This document shows, piece by piece, positions 23,369-35,545 of a stretch of DNA of 64,000 bases (position 1 is its first letter; each line of letters starts with the position of its first letter). The DNA is taken from assembly GCF_000143535.2 (NCBI RefSeq), contig NC_037314.1, positions 2,294,001-2,358,000 of the forward strand. The letters are read 5' to 3'. A program made the translations under genes and the position numbers. The notes below the pieces were generated by a model. It was given only the letters and a program-made list of their open reading frames with translations, was not told the origin of the DNA and ran no database searches. The stretch comes from Botrytis cinerea B05.10. Lineage: Eukaryota > Ascomycota > Leotiomycetes > Helotiales > Sclerotiniaceae.

Positions 23369-23918
23369 GTCTACGACCTACCCAAGCTCAACGAGCCAAG
23401 ATTCGTGGTGAAGTATGTTCGAAGCATAAAGCATGAGAACGCTCCGATTTTCGTACAGTGGTTGAATCGTTTCCTGCTATGAGAAATCTGATATCAACAA
23501 ATCCATAGGTTGTTAAGAAAGTTTTGGTTGACGCGCCTTGTCCGCCTTGTCGCGGTCAACCTTCTTCATTCGCTAGATAAATTATTGTGAGCACCGTCCC
23601 GAACCATTCTTTCTTTCAGGTGAAGCTTTTTTTATTTTGCAGGGTTTGTTATCCTAGCAGTTAAGCACTGGCTCGCTGGGCGGTGGTTTATTTATTTCTA
23701 TGCTCCCCACCATCCATCCATCACTCCATTCATTAATCATCCACCCAAAAAAAGGAAGGACCTTTGATGTTTGACTCACTCATGGATATCTAAAACCACA
23801 AAGGGAATACAACGCAGAATCTTTCTCCTCTCTCGCTACCCCCAAAGAAAGACAGTCTTTTTCACAGCCTCTTCTACTATACAACATACAATTGTTCAAA
23901 GGATAAAGAGGTTCCACA
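23369..23918. promoter_or_regulatory. Divergent promoter NUP188 / trpC
   Basis: 550 bp separate the two start codons. The trpC side contains a TGACTCA site at 23772-23778 and a C/T-rich leader at about 23820-23900 (ctttctcctctctcgctacccc). A (ATCC)n-like stretch occurs at 23710-23725. Confidence 0.6.
23772..23778 (+). promoter_or_regulatory. Gcn4/CPC1-type site TGACTCA
   Basis: A perfect TGACTCA, the consensus of the bZIP amino-acid-starvation regulator (Gcn4 in yeast, CPC1/CpcA in filamentous fungi), lies 141 bp upstream of the trpC ATG. Known trp genes of this kind are under cross-pathway control. Function here is inferred from the exact match and its position. Confidence 0.6.
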
Positions 23919-26263
23919 ATGCCTTCCACAGAGTTGATCGATTATTCTCCGCACCAGCCAGAGCCAGCGCCCCCACTAGCATCTGCTTCAAATGTCATCT
24001 TGATCGACAACTTCGACTCATTCTCTTGGAACATCTACCAATATCTTGTTCTCGAAGGGGCAACTGTCACCGTTTACCGAAACAATGAACTCAGTGTTGA
24101 GGAACTCATTGCCCTCAAACCTACTCAATTGGTTATAAGTCCTGGTCCAGGCCATCCGAAGACCGATTCTGGTGTTAGTAGAGATGCTATCAAGTATTTC
24201 GCAGGCAAGATACCTGTGTTTGGAGTCTGCATGGGACAGTGAGTATTGAGGAGCCGATTGGGTAGGACGTTGCTGAATAAATACTTAGGCAGTGCATATT
24301 GGACGTATATGGAGGAGAGGTTGTATTTGCCGGAGAGATCTTACATGGGAAAACATCTCCATTGCGACACGACTCAAAAGGAGTCTATGCCAGTCTGCCA
24401 CAAGACTTGCCAGTAACACGATACCACTCGCTTGCTGGCACACATCCAACTATACCTGAATGTCTCGAAGTATCATCCTGGATTGAGACCGGTGTTGATG
24501 GGGGAAAGGGTGTCATAATGGGCGTTCGACACAAAGAATATGTTCTAGAAGGTGTACAGTACCACCCTGAGAGTATCTTGACTGCTGAAGGTCGGGTAAT
24601 GCTCAAGAACTTTCTGAAGATGCGAGGTGGCACTTGGGCGGAGAATGAGCGTTTGCAAAAAGAGGATTCAAGCAGCGCGGTGCAGGCGTCCAAATCTGGT
24701 TCCACAGGTGCCAAAAAGGAGAACATACTGGATAAAATATTCGCGCATCGCAAGGCCGCGGTTTCTGCACAAAAAGAAATTCCTTCTCAACGACCCTCCG
24801 ATCTCCAGGCCGCCTATGAACTCGATATTGCACCTCCTCTCGTCCCATTTGTCCAACGTCTTCGCAAGTCTCCATTTCCACTGTCGCTTATGGCCGAGAT
24901 CAAACGAGCATCTCCCTCGAAAGGTGTCATCTCTTTATCAACGTGCGCTCCAGCTCAAGCTAGAACATATGCTCTGGCCGGTGCAAGCGTGATTTCTGTT
25001 TTAACAGAGCCAGAGTGGTTCAAGGGAAGTATTGATGACTTGCGAGCTGTACGACAGGCTCTTGAGGGCATGCCAAATCGACCTGCCATTTTACGAAAGG
25101 AATTTATCTTCGAAGAATATCAAATTCTAGAAGCTAGATTAGCTGGTGCCGATACAGTTCTACTCATTGTCAAGATGCTAGATGAAGAAACCTTGACCCG
25201 CTTATACCATTATTCCGTATCGCTTGGAATGGAGCCATTGGTGGAAGTCAATACATCAGACGAAATGACTATAGCCGTCAACCTTGGCGCAAAAGCTATC
25301 GGTGTAAACAACCGAAATCTGACCAGCTTTGAGGTAGACCTAGATACTACAAGCCGTCTCCTCAGTCAAGTTCCGAAAGAAACCATTGTATGTGCTCTCA
25401 GTGGTATCTCCGGCCCCAAGGATGTAGAGGCCTACCAAAAGAATGGCGTCGGTGCGGTTCTTGTGGGCGAAGCACTTATGCGAGCCAAAGATACCGCTCT
25501 CTTCATTCGAGAATTACTAGGCGGTTCAACCACTCCTGTAAAACCTGCAAGTGGCAGTTTACTTGTGAAAATTTGCGGGACAAGAAATTCTGAGACTGCA
25601 ACGGAAGCTATCAAGGCTGGTGCGGATTTAATCGGGATGATTCTCGTACCCGGTCGAGGTCGGCATGTCCCATATAAAGATGCAATTGCTATTTCCAAAG
25701 CTGTTCATCAAGCTCAACAAACGACAGGAACGGTAGTTGGTGATCGCGTGAGCAACCAAGCATCAGATTTCTTCAGCAACGCAGCCTCCAATGTCTCAAG
25801 TCATCGTCCTTTATTGGTTGGTGTCTTCCAAAATCAACCTCTAGAAGAGGTTCTAGAGTTGCAAAAGGCGTATGATCTGGATATAGTGCAGCTACATGGC
25901 GATGAACCATTGGAATGGGCAAACATAATACCAGTTCCTGTCATTAGAAGCTTTAAACCTGGTCAGGCTGGTCTCGGGAGAAGAGGTTACCATACCATTC
26001 CTCTACTAGATTCCGCATCAGGTGGCTCTGGACAAAAATTAGACACAACAGAAGTCAAAGCTACTTTGACCAAAGATCAAGGTCTCAGAGTCATTCTTGC
26101 CGGTGGACTAAATCCCGAGAACGTGGCGGAGGCTGTGCTATCAGTGGGTGATGTTGGTGATCGGGTAATTGGTGTTGATGTCAGTAGTGGTGTAGAAGAA
26201 AATGGTGCTCAGAGCATTGAGAAGATCAAAGCTTTCATCAAGGCAGCAAAGAGCGTCAGATAG
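23919..26263 (+). CDS. trpC: Trifunctional tryptophan biosynthesis protein (anthranilate synthase glutaminase / IGPS / PRAI)
   Basis: Two exons (23919-24238 and 24289-26263) with a 50-bp intron (GTGAGT...TTAG) give 764 aa. Residues 25-230 form the class I glutamine amidotransferase: the nucleophile C104 lies in FGVCMGQQC, and H199 and E201 in VQYHPES complete the triad. Residues about 250-515 are indole-3-glycerol-phosphate synthase, with [12 protein letters not shown] and [13 protein letters not shown] visible. Residues about 530-764 are phosphoribosylanthranilate isomerase, starting [10 protein letters not shown] and ending with GGLNPENV and [10 protein letters not shown]. The three-domain order G-C-F is the usual one in filamentous ascomycetes. 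The protein supplies ammonia to anthranilate synthase and catalyses two later steps of tryptophan synthesis in the cytosol. The intron interrupts the codon just after the nucleophile motif. Confidence 0.97.
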
Positions 26264-27593
26264 ATATGGCTGGGTATCATGAAATAAATTTTCATGGCAA
26301 ATAATGATTAATGACTCGTTCTTATGAAGGTCGATTTATCAGTTGATTGCTTTTTTTCAATCGTCCTTCGAAATGTGAAATTGCGATACGCGATCTATCA
26401 TTTCAAACATGTTGTATTTTCTTGGTCGAAATGTTGGTTACTTGGACTTGCATCGGCTTCTTTCGTGATATTTCGCATGAACATCGGTTGCCCCCCTTTC
26501 ATCCTCGCCTCGGCCTAATAAGACATTCTCACTTTCAAATTTAGGGTATATCTAATATGGAAACCCACTTCCACCAATCACTTCGAGCTACTAGTACAGA
26601 TACCTACTTATAATGACTACCATAGTTGATACTTGAGAAGTGGACTGGTTTCATTTTCTACATCTCTCAATTATTACCCCTCAATCGTTAAGAAATAATC
26701 TCGTCCCTACTAGTGTTCGGACGAATCAATTTTCCCATCCACAGTCGCGATTACCTTTCTAGTCTTGAAATATATTCAATATTTTTGTCCTGCCCCACTT
26801 CGATATCAATTTCTCAATAATTCCAAAGTTGCAATCGAATACTTACTTTCTTTCACACTACTATTTTGTGTCACAGCTTCTTTCTTTACATTACTTCCTT
26901 GATCGCATTGATCTCATTACTACTTACTTGGGCTATCCTACGTTGATCTTCCCTCTCCCTTCTCTCCAGGCTTCAACTTCTTCCTATCTAATTTCTTGTC
27001 TGAAATTTGAAATCTTTCCTTCGGATATCAAATCGTCAATCTCATAACTTCTCTTCGTATCTCATCGGATCAACCATTTTATCGAGAACTACACATTCCT
27101 AGATTTCAAGATCCAATATCTTCGTGAGTTGAGGTTTTATTTTTTGCCTTTTCTATTCAGGTACCTCTTGATAGATTCACTTTCGTAGCTTAGTGTCTGC
27201 TCCAAGTTTTCGTCTTTCATTTGTTAAGATTTTCGGTTCATCGTGTTTGGCTTTGGGGCAGATTTTGCCATTTTGCGTTAAGCGAGATATTTATTTTCTA
27301 TGAAGTATGGAGGGAGACTTCATAAAGGCGTTGGGGTCGTTTATTTTGTGGTCGTGACATTATGGTATAACTAATTCATATAATACTGTGTTTCTGGTCT
27401 CAGGCTACGTCTAGTCTGCTTCCTTGCTGAGCATACTCACGTCACCCGTCATCAATTTCATAGATGGAAAAACCTCACTGTCAATTTTTAGCAATCGTTG
27501 TTTATTTTTCCTCTAGAGCTTTGCTACCATACTTCACACCACACTTATCTAACATCCTCTAGACCATCTGAAGCCTCCCCACCACCAACAAAC
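26264..27593. other. Spacer between trpC and the BRCT/WGR gene
   Basis: This is a T/C-rich stretch of 1.3 kb with no convincing gene. The part from about 26760 to 27130 is strongly pyrimidine-rich and may contain the start site and long leader of the downstream gene. Confidence 0.5.
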
Positions 27594-29437
27594 ATGCCAC
27601 GCATCCACGCCCCTACGCACAAAACCCCTAGCAAATCCAAATCCAAATCCAAATCCCACAAATCCTCTCTTCCTACACCTCCCAAACCCAAACGTAACAA
27701 AAATTCCTACAGCAACGGTGCTCTCAAGCCCATTTTCAGCGGTTGTAAAATGTCACTCGCGGGCGACTTCATCGCCGAGCATCCCGGTCCCAACGCCGAA
27801 TCCCAGTGGAACTATGAGAAAATTAGTAAATGGATTACGGTTCATGGAGGCGAGTATGTGAGGGATGTGGATAAGTATACGACGCATTTGATTGTGACTA
27901 TTAAGGAGTACAAGAAGAAGGGGGCTCAGGGTATGTTTTATTCTTCATATCTTTCATATATCTTTCATATATGTATCTATGTGTGTGCTCTTAAAGTGAT
28001 TTGCTGATTCAGAGTGTATGTCATAGTCCGCAAAGCCATGGCTATGGGGAAACGATGCCATATAGTTGTCATCGACTGGCTAGTCGATTGCCTGACTCTA
28101 AAAACTAACAAGAAAAAGAAACTCGTCGTCACGGGATATACACTCGGCCGTGTAATCCGTCGTTTACATCATACTGAAGATCAGAAGATCAAGTACCGAC
28201 AGAGATTCGAGGAGAATGTGAAAGCGAGTAAGGAATTGTGTGATGATCGTATGTATTTCCCCTTGATGAATTCCTGTTTCATTATATCCCATGCTTTCTG
28301 AATTTTGGTATCTGGAATCGAGGAAGAGCAATCTAATATCAAAATAGGACTCAATCATGTTTATATCGATCAGACGAATTTCGAATATAAAGTCGTCCTC
28401 ACCCGTGTTCTTCTGCATGGTAAAAATAAAAATCAGAAATATACAGTTTACCTCTTCGAATCCAATGCTGAACCGCATACCTATATGGCCGGAGCAAAAC
28501 TAACGACTGCATATCAAAGTCCCTCTTATCTTCGAGAAGATTGTCGTCGTAAGTTCTATCTCCTCTCATTCCCTCCTTTCCTCATTCCCTTCTTCTTCTC
28601 TTCCCCATTTCCACGTCCCCCAAGTTAACCTCCCCACAGCCAAAATCTTCCTCGCCGCCTTCTCCGACTTCAAAACCATCTTCAAATCCAAAACCGGCAT
28701 CGAATGGGACGATCGCTACGAGCCCCTCCCAGAAAACCATCCTAAAGATTTATTCCGGTTTCAAAGACCTACCCTAGGTCGACCAATGGGACAGCTACTA
28801 TCTTGGCGCAAGGCGCCCAGCTGGAAAGACACCGAATCTATTTCCAATGCCATATTCCACGAAACCGGAGTGGATTCCTGCGGTGAAGAAATCCGAGATA
28901 GAGAAGAAGACGCCGAAGAAGAAGAAGAAAGCAGCGAAGTCGAGAAAAAAGAGCGCGAGAATGAGAGGAGAAGAGAGAGAATGATGACGATGACGCTGGA
29001 AGAATCCCGAGCGATCGAGGAGAGAAAGAGAAAAGAAGATTTCGAATATGATAGTGATAGCGAAGTGGATGACGACGATGTATTCGATGAGTTGATGAGG
29101 GGTTCTGTATCTTCTCCTATTTCTACACAGCGTCACGCACACCGAGCGCTTCTTCCTAGACCGCAAAACTCGTCGGGTTCGCAGAAGGGAAATGTGATCA
29201 CGGTATCTGATTCAGATCCCGAGACGAATAGCAGCGATTCGAATACCGAGGATGAAAAAATGGAAAAGTAAGTTCCTTTATTTCTCATCTCCCTTCCCCC
29301 CCTCTTTCTCTCCCCCTAGTCTAACACCTACCAGCCCAGTCTCTCCTCCCAGAACTACCGCCACGTCCCGCTTTTCGCAAGTACAACCCGCATTTTCCAC
29401 CTCGGGAAATTCAGTCGATGATGCGATCATTCTATAA
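27594..29437 (+). CDS. BRCT and WGR-like domain protein without PARP catalytic domain
   Basis: Five exons, 27594-27930, 28015-28248, 28348-28548, 28640-29267 and 29335-29437, join in phase to 500 aa. A basic N-terminus (Lys/Ser-rich, residues 10-40) precedes a BRCT domain at about residues 43-150: KPIFSGCKMSLAGDF, then VHGGEYVRDVDKYTTHLIV, and the hallmark Trp in CHIVVIDWLVDCL. Residues about 190-290 look like a WGR domain: NHVYIDQTNFEYKVVLTRVL, then GAKLTTAYQSPSYLREDC and FLAAFSDFKTIFKSKTGIEW. The rest is an acidic, Glu-rich coiled stretch with NVITVSDSDPET and a C-terminal VDDAIIL, both resembling SUMO-interacting motifs. BRCT plus WGR occurs in PARPs, but no ADP-ribosyl transferase domain follows. 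A nuclear DNA-repair role is inferred. The acceptor at 28014 is chosen because it alone keeps the frame. Confidence 0.85.
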
Positions 29438-29574
29438 AAAACGATGCGTTCACAAAAAATCTATCTATCCCCAGAATATTTGCATCTTATATCACATCCC
29501 ATTCCTACCTCTATATCCACGTCGACCTCAAATGACATCCTCGATCTAAACTCTTAATACACGAATACCCAGCC

Positions 29575-29646
29575 CAACCATACACACATACATACACACA
29601 TACACACATACACACATACACACATACACACATACACACATACACA
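29575..29646 (+). repeat. (CACATA)n / (ACACAT)n microsatellite
   Basis: Hexamer units acacat(a) recur about ten times with small interruptions, just downstream of the BRCT/WGR gene. Confidence 0.9.
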
Positions 29647-29908
29647 GCAACAACCACACTCCATCGTCGCATCACCATACCACCACCACAGCACCCCGCG
29701 AACACACAACCACATCACCCACAAAATCAGATTCCCTATATTTCTCATTTTTTTTTACATCTCTACATCTTTCCCATCTCTAGTTTTCCAATTTCTTTAT
29801 TTTTTTCCCTTCCTTTTTCTTCTTTTTTTCCTTTCAAACAATTTTTTTTTTTTTTTTTTTCTTTTTTTATGATTTCATTTCTTTGATTGCATTACTTAGC
29901 CAGTTATT

Positions 29909-29910
<2 letters not shown>

Positions 29911-29957
<47 letters not shown>
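29911..29957 (+). repeat. Compound (CT)n(CA)n microsatellite
   Basis: About 15 CT units are followed directly by about 8 CA units. Confidence 0.95.
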
Positions 29958-30360
29958 TCCACCCCCCTTCTATCTTCCTCCACTTCTCACGAGAAGACAC
30001 GAGAGATATTGGAGACGACACATGACACATGACATATGATCCATGGCATGGAATCTCGAATCTCGAATCTCGAATTCAGGAGATAGTACCCGAGGAACGA
30101 CGAATATCATATCAAGCAGCACCCACGGGAAAATGTCTCGAATGCCTCGAAGGAAAAGAGTCGAATCGAAGGAATCAAATTGGAGAGGAGAGGAAAGGAG
30201 AGGAGAGGAGAGGAGATGAATTAGTCGAATACCACTCTACCGAGAGAAAAACATCAATATCAACATCAACATCACCTTCAACCTCCAAAAGCAAGTCAGA
30301 AGGGATATCTTCATATCTTCAGCATAGTCATCATTTATTAGCGTTTTGACGAATTATAAT

Positions 30361-30395
30361 TTACAACTTACAACTTACAACTTACAACTTACAAC
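30361..30395 (+). repeat. Heptamer repeat (ACAACTT)n
   Basis: The 7-bp unit acaactt is repeated five times in tandem in the spacer 3' of USE1. Confidence 0.9.
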
Positions 30396-30861
30396 TGACT
30401 CCCCATCCATCCTTCATCTTCGCGAAACCAAACTCGCAATACAAAACAATACGATGTGATGTGATGTGATGTGACATGATACAAAATGATGATTGATACC
30501 CGATACATGATATACATATACGACAAAAATCGCCCATCTCATATTGCTACTTTGCCAACTCAACAAATGCAATACAATACATCAAATCTCTTCCTCCCCT
30601 GTTCCACTTTTCGTAACATGAGAAAATCCATGCTGTCATAATCTAGCTCCGTCCAATGCCCGTCCAAACATGCTAGAATCAATATATCAAGATAGAAGAA
30701 AGCCTACCACTATTTATGGTATTTCCCAAGCACCTCGAACACCGCAAAACTCCCCCTTTCATCAAAATACCTATTTTGCTCAAAACGCCATCCCATTTTT
30801 CTCTGGCTCCCTCTACTCTCTTGAAATAATCTTCTCCACAACCCCTCCTCCCATTCCCAAC

Positions 30862-31949
30862 TCAGAACCTCAACTTCGGCATAACAAACACCACCAACAC
30901 GGCCAGGACCGCCAGCCCCGCAATCCACGCATACATCATCATGCGACCCCACCATCCCTTCCCCTCCGTCATAGTCCTCAAATAACCCATTCTCTTCGAC
31001 GCCGCTTCCAATCCAAGCTCATTCCTATTAATCCCCGCGATTGCAGAATCAAGCACCGAGGAATCGCTGGCGAGGGTACTGGCGAAGGTTTGTGAGCGAG
31101 CACGGAGTTCCTGCGCCATGGAGAGGAGAGATTTGGTTAGGTCTTCTTGTTCGGTGCGGTGGTGAGTGAGGAGTGTTTCAGTGGTGGCGGTGGTGGTGCT
31201 CGAGGGGGTGGGTGCTGGTCGGTAGGTAGAAGTAGATGTTGTGTAAGCTTGATTCGAGGAATTCTCGAAAAGTTCAGCGCGGGGATTACGAGAGCGGAGA
31301 GTAGATGGTTCGGGAGCCTGGGAGGTTTGAGTTTGGATTTGTGGTGGTGTAGAATCCAACTCCGCTTGTATGATAGGAGAAGATGTATAATTGGTAGGAG
31401 AAGGTGTTGATCGGTCTTCGCTCGTATTCATCATTTCGTCAGTCGTTTCCGAAGGAGTATCTTGCGCAATCCCTAACAGATCTTCTCCCTCAGAGGAATC
31501 CTCGCCTTCTTCCTCATAGCTTGCAAGCTACAATCAAGCTATTAGCACATATCCCAATTCTCCGCAGATCAAGAAATATACACACCTCACGTAACTCCTC
31601 CAGTCTTTCGCCAAGTCTCTGTATCAAATGTCCTTTGCGCACCAAGTCCGCCTGGATCTCCTGTTTTCTCGACAACACTTTGATATTCTGCGCATCCTGC
31701 TCTACGTGTACCAGTAAGCCCCGCGCATATTCTAGATTCTATAGCATTGCACAATTAGCCCCATCCCCCTTCATAGAAAAAACCGCAAAAGGTTCTTACC
31801 GCGCCCATCTTCACCCACTCAGCATAGCTTTGCGAACTGGCAGACGTATCTGGACCCAAGATAATTTTCTGTAATCTCACCAACATCCGCTCCAAATTCG
31901 TAGCTGTCGGATCTCTCGCCGGAACAGGTACGGTATTAAGTCTTGCCAT
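30862..31949 (-). CDS. use1: Use1-type ER SNARE
   Basis: Three exons on the reverse strand, 31800-31949, 31586-31738 and 30862-31527 (GTAAGA and GTGTGT donors, TAG acceptors), all join in phase 0 and give 322 aa. The N-terminus (NLERMLVRLQKIILG) and exon 2 (VHVEQDAQNIKVLSRKQEIQ) match the N-terminal helices of fungal Use1. A Ser/Thr/Pro-rich linker follows. The C-terminal part has the SNARE motif HHRTEQEDLTKSLLSMAQEL, with LDSAIAGINRNELGLEAASKR, then TEGKGWWGRMMMYAWI and one hydrophobic tail anchor ending VVFVMPKLRF. Use1 acts in retrograde Golgi-to-ER vesicle fusion with Ufe1, Sec20 and Sec22. Visible exons, order and tail anchor fit the family closely. Confidence 0.92.
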
Positions 31950-33344
31950 AATTTCTTGCTGCCAAAATCAAAAATCACATTAACAAATCGTGAAAGTTGT
32001 CCAATTTATCACATTATATCATCAAATATATTTCAATAATGCCAATCACTCCACATCCTTGGTCGATTCATTCCACCACCACTGTGGCTATCCCCCCCTT
32101 GCAAATTCCGCTTCCAGACAAAACTGTGGCTGGTGCTGACTAAGAATCCGGTGAGCTCAGACCAAATTTAAGTTTTAAGAAAATGTTAAAAAGAAAATGT
32201 TAAAGTTTACCGACGAGTTCCCGATGAGGAGTGAGCTTCCACACAGATGTAACATCCCAAAAGCGCCTCAAGCTCGGCCACCTCACCGATCCATCCCAAT
32301 CCGGCCGCAAATCCCATGGTCGGCGAACATGCAAAAATTCAGACGTGCAACAAAACCCCCATTGTCCATCTTACGCATTGCATCCAACCCTTAGTATATC
32401 CCATGTGGGTTCCCGAGTCGAATCACAGTCTCGGATATATATTGATGGGTACTTTGGGGGAGATTCTAGACGGCGTGTGGTATGGATGGGCTGGCTTTGT
32501 GTTATGCGTGCTGGATGGGGATGGTGCTTGTGGAAATGGTGAAGTATGCTTAGATAAGTGGGATTTGGGGACTTGGAGTAGATTGAGGGGAAATTTGTAG
32601 GTAGTTATTGGTGGGATTGGTGAGAATTTACGAGGTCACTGGTGGTAGTTTTTGGCTGGTGAGTTTGGATGGATAGTATGTCCAATGAGTGTATCTTGGC
32701 TATATCACATGAAGTCACGAATATGAAGCGTCATACTGGCAAATACAATAGTTTAGGGTAGAGAGCAAGAACCAAGGTAGAGAGTAAGAATATATATGTC
32801 TCATGATCAGCTGGTTCTCACCAGTCGTTGCGCAGTGTGTTAGACGAGGCCGTGGAAGGGAGCATCTTTGGAGAGTACATATAAAGTATATATACAATGC
32901 TACAAACTCTCTGGGGGGGCATTCTTTGGGTTCATCTAGCTCAGGATATACCCTCGAACAGTAGAACTCCTGCAAATATGAGGAGATGGAGACAAAGTGT
33001 AAGAAGGTGTCATTCTGTTCCAATACCGATCCTCTATTGTACTCCTGCCCATTGCTGAATGATATATGTACTACTCGTACAAAAATGAAACATTCCAGGC
33101 TATTGCCAATCCGATATTATGCATCCTCCATGCTCGTTGCTATTCTCAATTTCGCTAGCATTAATCATCTCCTCCATTGACTCCTTATACACTTCCCAAT
33201 TCATTCTCCCATTAAACAGCCTTGCAGTCCCTTTCAATAAATCTACTCCCCATACTCTTCTATCCCGCCATACTCAATCATCCCGTCATCATCCATCTCT
33301 TTCCTTTCCTCTGCCTCCACCTCTACCCCCAATCCTCACCTCCA
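31950..33344. other. Spacer between USE1 and the unknown gene
   Basis: Both neighbours are on the minus strand, so this holds the USE1 promoter and the 3' side of the unknown gene. A 102-codon minus frame at 32715-33023 shows no domain and no splice-site context and is not called. I see nothing else. Confidence 0.5.
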
Positions 33345-34605
33345 TCAAGGAAACATCTCAATCAAATCATTCAAATACTCCACAACCTCAATATCCTTCC
33401 TCAAAACCTCATCATTTACCTTCTCAAAACATCCCGTCTTCTTATACAACTCCAATTGCTGTTCGATGAAGCTTCTATCTTGAGAATTCTGTCATCATTA
33501 GCTGTAATTCCCATCTCCAATTTCACAATGACACCACTTCCTCGTGATCAATTCTCCAACACCCCAAAAGCCCATACGATATGAACACTTCCAGGATAAA
33601 AAGAACGAATGATCAAGCAACCCAAAGAAAATCAACCAACTTACACTCCTTCTACTAGCCCACAGCCCCTGCAACCATTCCACTCCCTTCTGAACCGCGC
33701 TCCCCCTCGCCCACCTCCACACCATCTGACGTTCCTGAACCTGATACAGAAACCATGTTGTTTCCCTCAGTAAGTCATCAAAATCTGTCTTCACCTGAGT
33801 ACAATTGACTTCTCCCTATTTCCTATCAACAAAGATCTCTTTATGGCACAGACGCAGGAAGACAACATACCTTTGTATCCTCGAAAGACGCAAATGCAGA
33901 GGACGAGAGAGAGGAGGAGGAAGAAGAAGAAGAAGAAGAAGAAGAAGAAGAAGAAGAAGAAGAAGAAGGAGAAGAAGAAGAAATCAAAAGAGGTTTCTCC
34001 AACTCAATCAAGAGATCCTCGCAGAGCATATGCAGAGCCGCCGCTACCGTCTGTGAGGAATGAGGGGTTAGTCATTATTAGTTTATTTGCCTTCTTTGAT
34101 CACCATATCGCATCATCTTCATTCCATTGCTATCATCACTCCATCCCGTTCACAATGTCTCAGCAATTCAACCCCCTTTTCCCTTTTATGTCTCCTGATA
34201 ACCATCACAGTATCATCCACCAACCCCAGGGCCCCACAAACAAAGAATGTAAGAAAGCAAACTCACATCCTCAATCTCGTCTCGATCTGCATCCCCATTC
34301 CCAGCACTCATAATCACCTGTCCTCCCTTCTCATTTCCCTCTCCCCACCCCTCCACTCCTCTCCTTCCCCCATCAACCCCCATCCTCATCTCCACCACAT
34401 TCCCGCCTCCACCTCCACCCCCCTCACCCCATCCCACTCTCTCCCTCCCCTCCCTCGTAACCTCCGTAATCCCCCTCACACTCTCCAACGTGATTTTCCC
34501 CCAAACATCTCCCACGCCCATCCCTAAAACCAAATACCCCAGCACTACTCCCTTGCATCTTTCCACAACCCCGACGTTGGATCGTTTGCGCGATGAAAAC
34601 ATCAT
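33345..34605 (-). CDS. Unrecognised four-exon protein with poly-Ser tract
   Basis: The gene was rebuilt from splice sites: exons 34267-34605, 33871-34050, 33645-33794 and 33345-33488 (reverse strand). All junctions are in phase 0, with donors GTGAGT, GTATGT and GTAAGT and acceptors CACAG, CTCAG and GACAG. The product is 270 aa. It starts MMFSSRKRSNVGVVERCKG, contains TLESVRGITEVTREGRERVG, a Gly-rich stretch, then TVAAALHMLCEDLLIELEKP and a run of about 19 Ser. It continues with DFDDLLRETTWFLYQVQERQ and RSFIEQQLELYKKTGCFEKV, and ends NDLIEMFP. The helices are mostly amphipathic and there is no signal or membrane segment. I do not recognise the family. Evidence for coding is that four consecutive splice junctions all keep one frame and no stop intervenes. 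The bases near 33841-33871 may be off by one in my reading. Confidence 0.72.
33909..33985 (-). repeat. Coding trinucleotide microsatellite (TCT/GAA)n
   Basis: A (GAA)n run on the plus strand, with two small interruptions, encodes the poly-Ser tract of the unknown gene. It is expected to vary in length between strains. Confidence 0.9.
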
Positions 34606-35545
34606 CTTTATCACGTTGCTTGTGTAATTAGAGATTAGATGTAAGTGAGATGACAATAATCAATGTACGAAGTTCAAACATGCAGTTACAATTGTCGCAA
34701 TGTAGTGTTCAAAAGAATACAATCATGTGTTGTTTGTTGCAGGTTTTAGTTGCCACGAGGTTGCATAAGTTACAAAACATTACCATAGCTGGTCATAAAT
34801 GTCTTAGCCAATCATTTCCCAACTCGAAATACACATTCATGGTCACAAAAAGCAAACACAAGTACAAAAGTAGATCAATATGAATCTTTTTAATTAATTG
34901 ACTATGGTATCAATGCCTAACGTGAATAAGCAGTTGCTGCGATTCAGCCTACCCATCAGCCTAGAGATCCACCACCACCATCATTTTAAGCCCCAACGAG
35001 CCATCCAACAATCACCCATCTTCGTGTTCGTACACCTGCAACCTTCTAACCAGCTAAAAGCTTCATCTTATTCATCTCACTCTCGACTTACTACACAACT
35101 CCCCCACCCTCATCAAAAAAGAGAACACGGCAAACCGCAAACCGTGCGACATCATCAGTTGCTGGCATTAAACCAACCACATCCCGAACGGTGTTACGTC
35201 GTCGCTATTAATATGACAAACAGGATTTAAAACAAAACTTAATAAGAGAAAATAGTCTCGGTCGATGCTACCCCCTAAAACGTAGAAGGGATATAATAGA
35301 TGGCACATCGAAGCGAATGTCAAGTAAAACAACCCATGAAGTGCTCCGATACTACCGTATCTTCGACACCCCTTTCGAAGAAAAACAATGGTTCTATAGC
35401 AAAAAAAGGTTGCAAGACCGAAAGTGACTGTGCAAGAAGATGTTGGTATTGGAAAAATGAGACCCCGGTTTTGTAATTAACGCCATGCTGAATTAAGAAG
35501 ATTTCTGTAGTCGATATAGGTCAACTGCAATTGGGTATTCCATGA
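34606..35545. other. Spacer between unknown gene and bcg1
   Basis: This stretch of about 940 bp holds the unknown gene's promoter and the 3' UTR of the G-alpha gene. Short plus-strand frames (34650-34883, 34898-35230) have no domain and are not called. Confidence 0.5.

Larger units (their letters stand above)
29438..30861. other. Convergent spacer rich in microsatellites
   Basis: No gene is supported. The stretch holds a (CACATA)n block, poly-T runs at about 29740-29870, a (CT)n(CA)n block, a TCTCGAA triplet repeat near 30053-30075, a GGAGA block near 30184-30215 and a heptamer repeat at 30361-30395. Confidence 0.6.

Noticed and set aside
32715..33023. Minus-strand 102-codon frame between USE1 and the unknown gene
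   Set aside because: No motif, no leader-like sequence, no conserved appearance.
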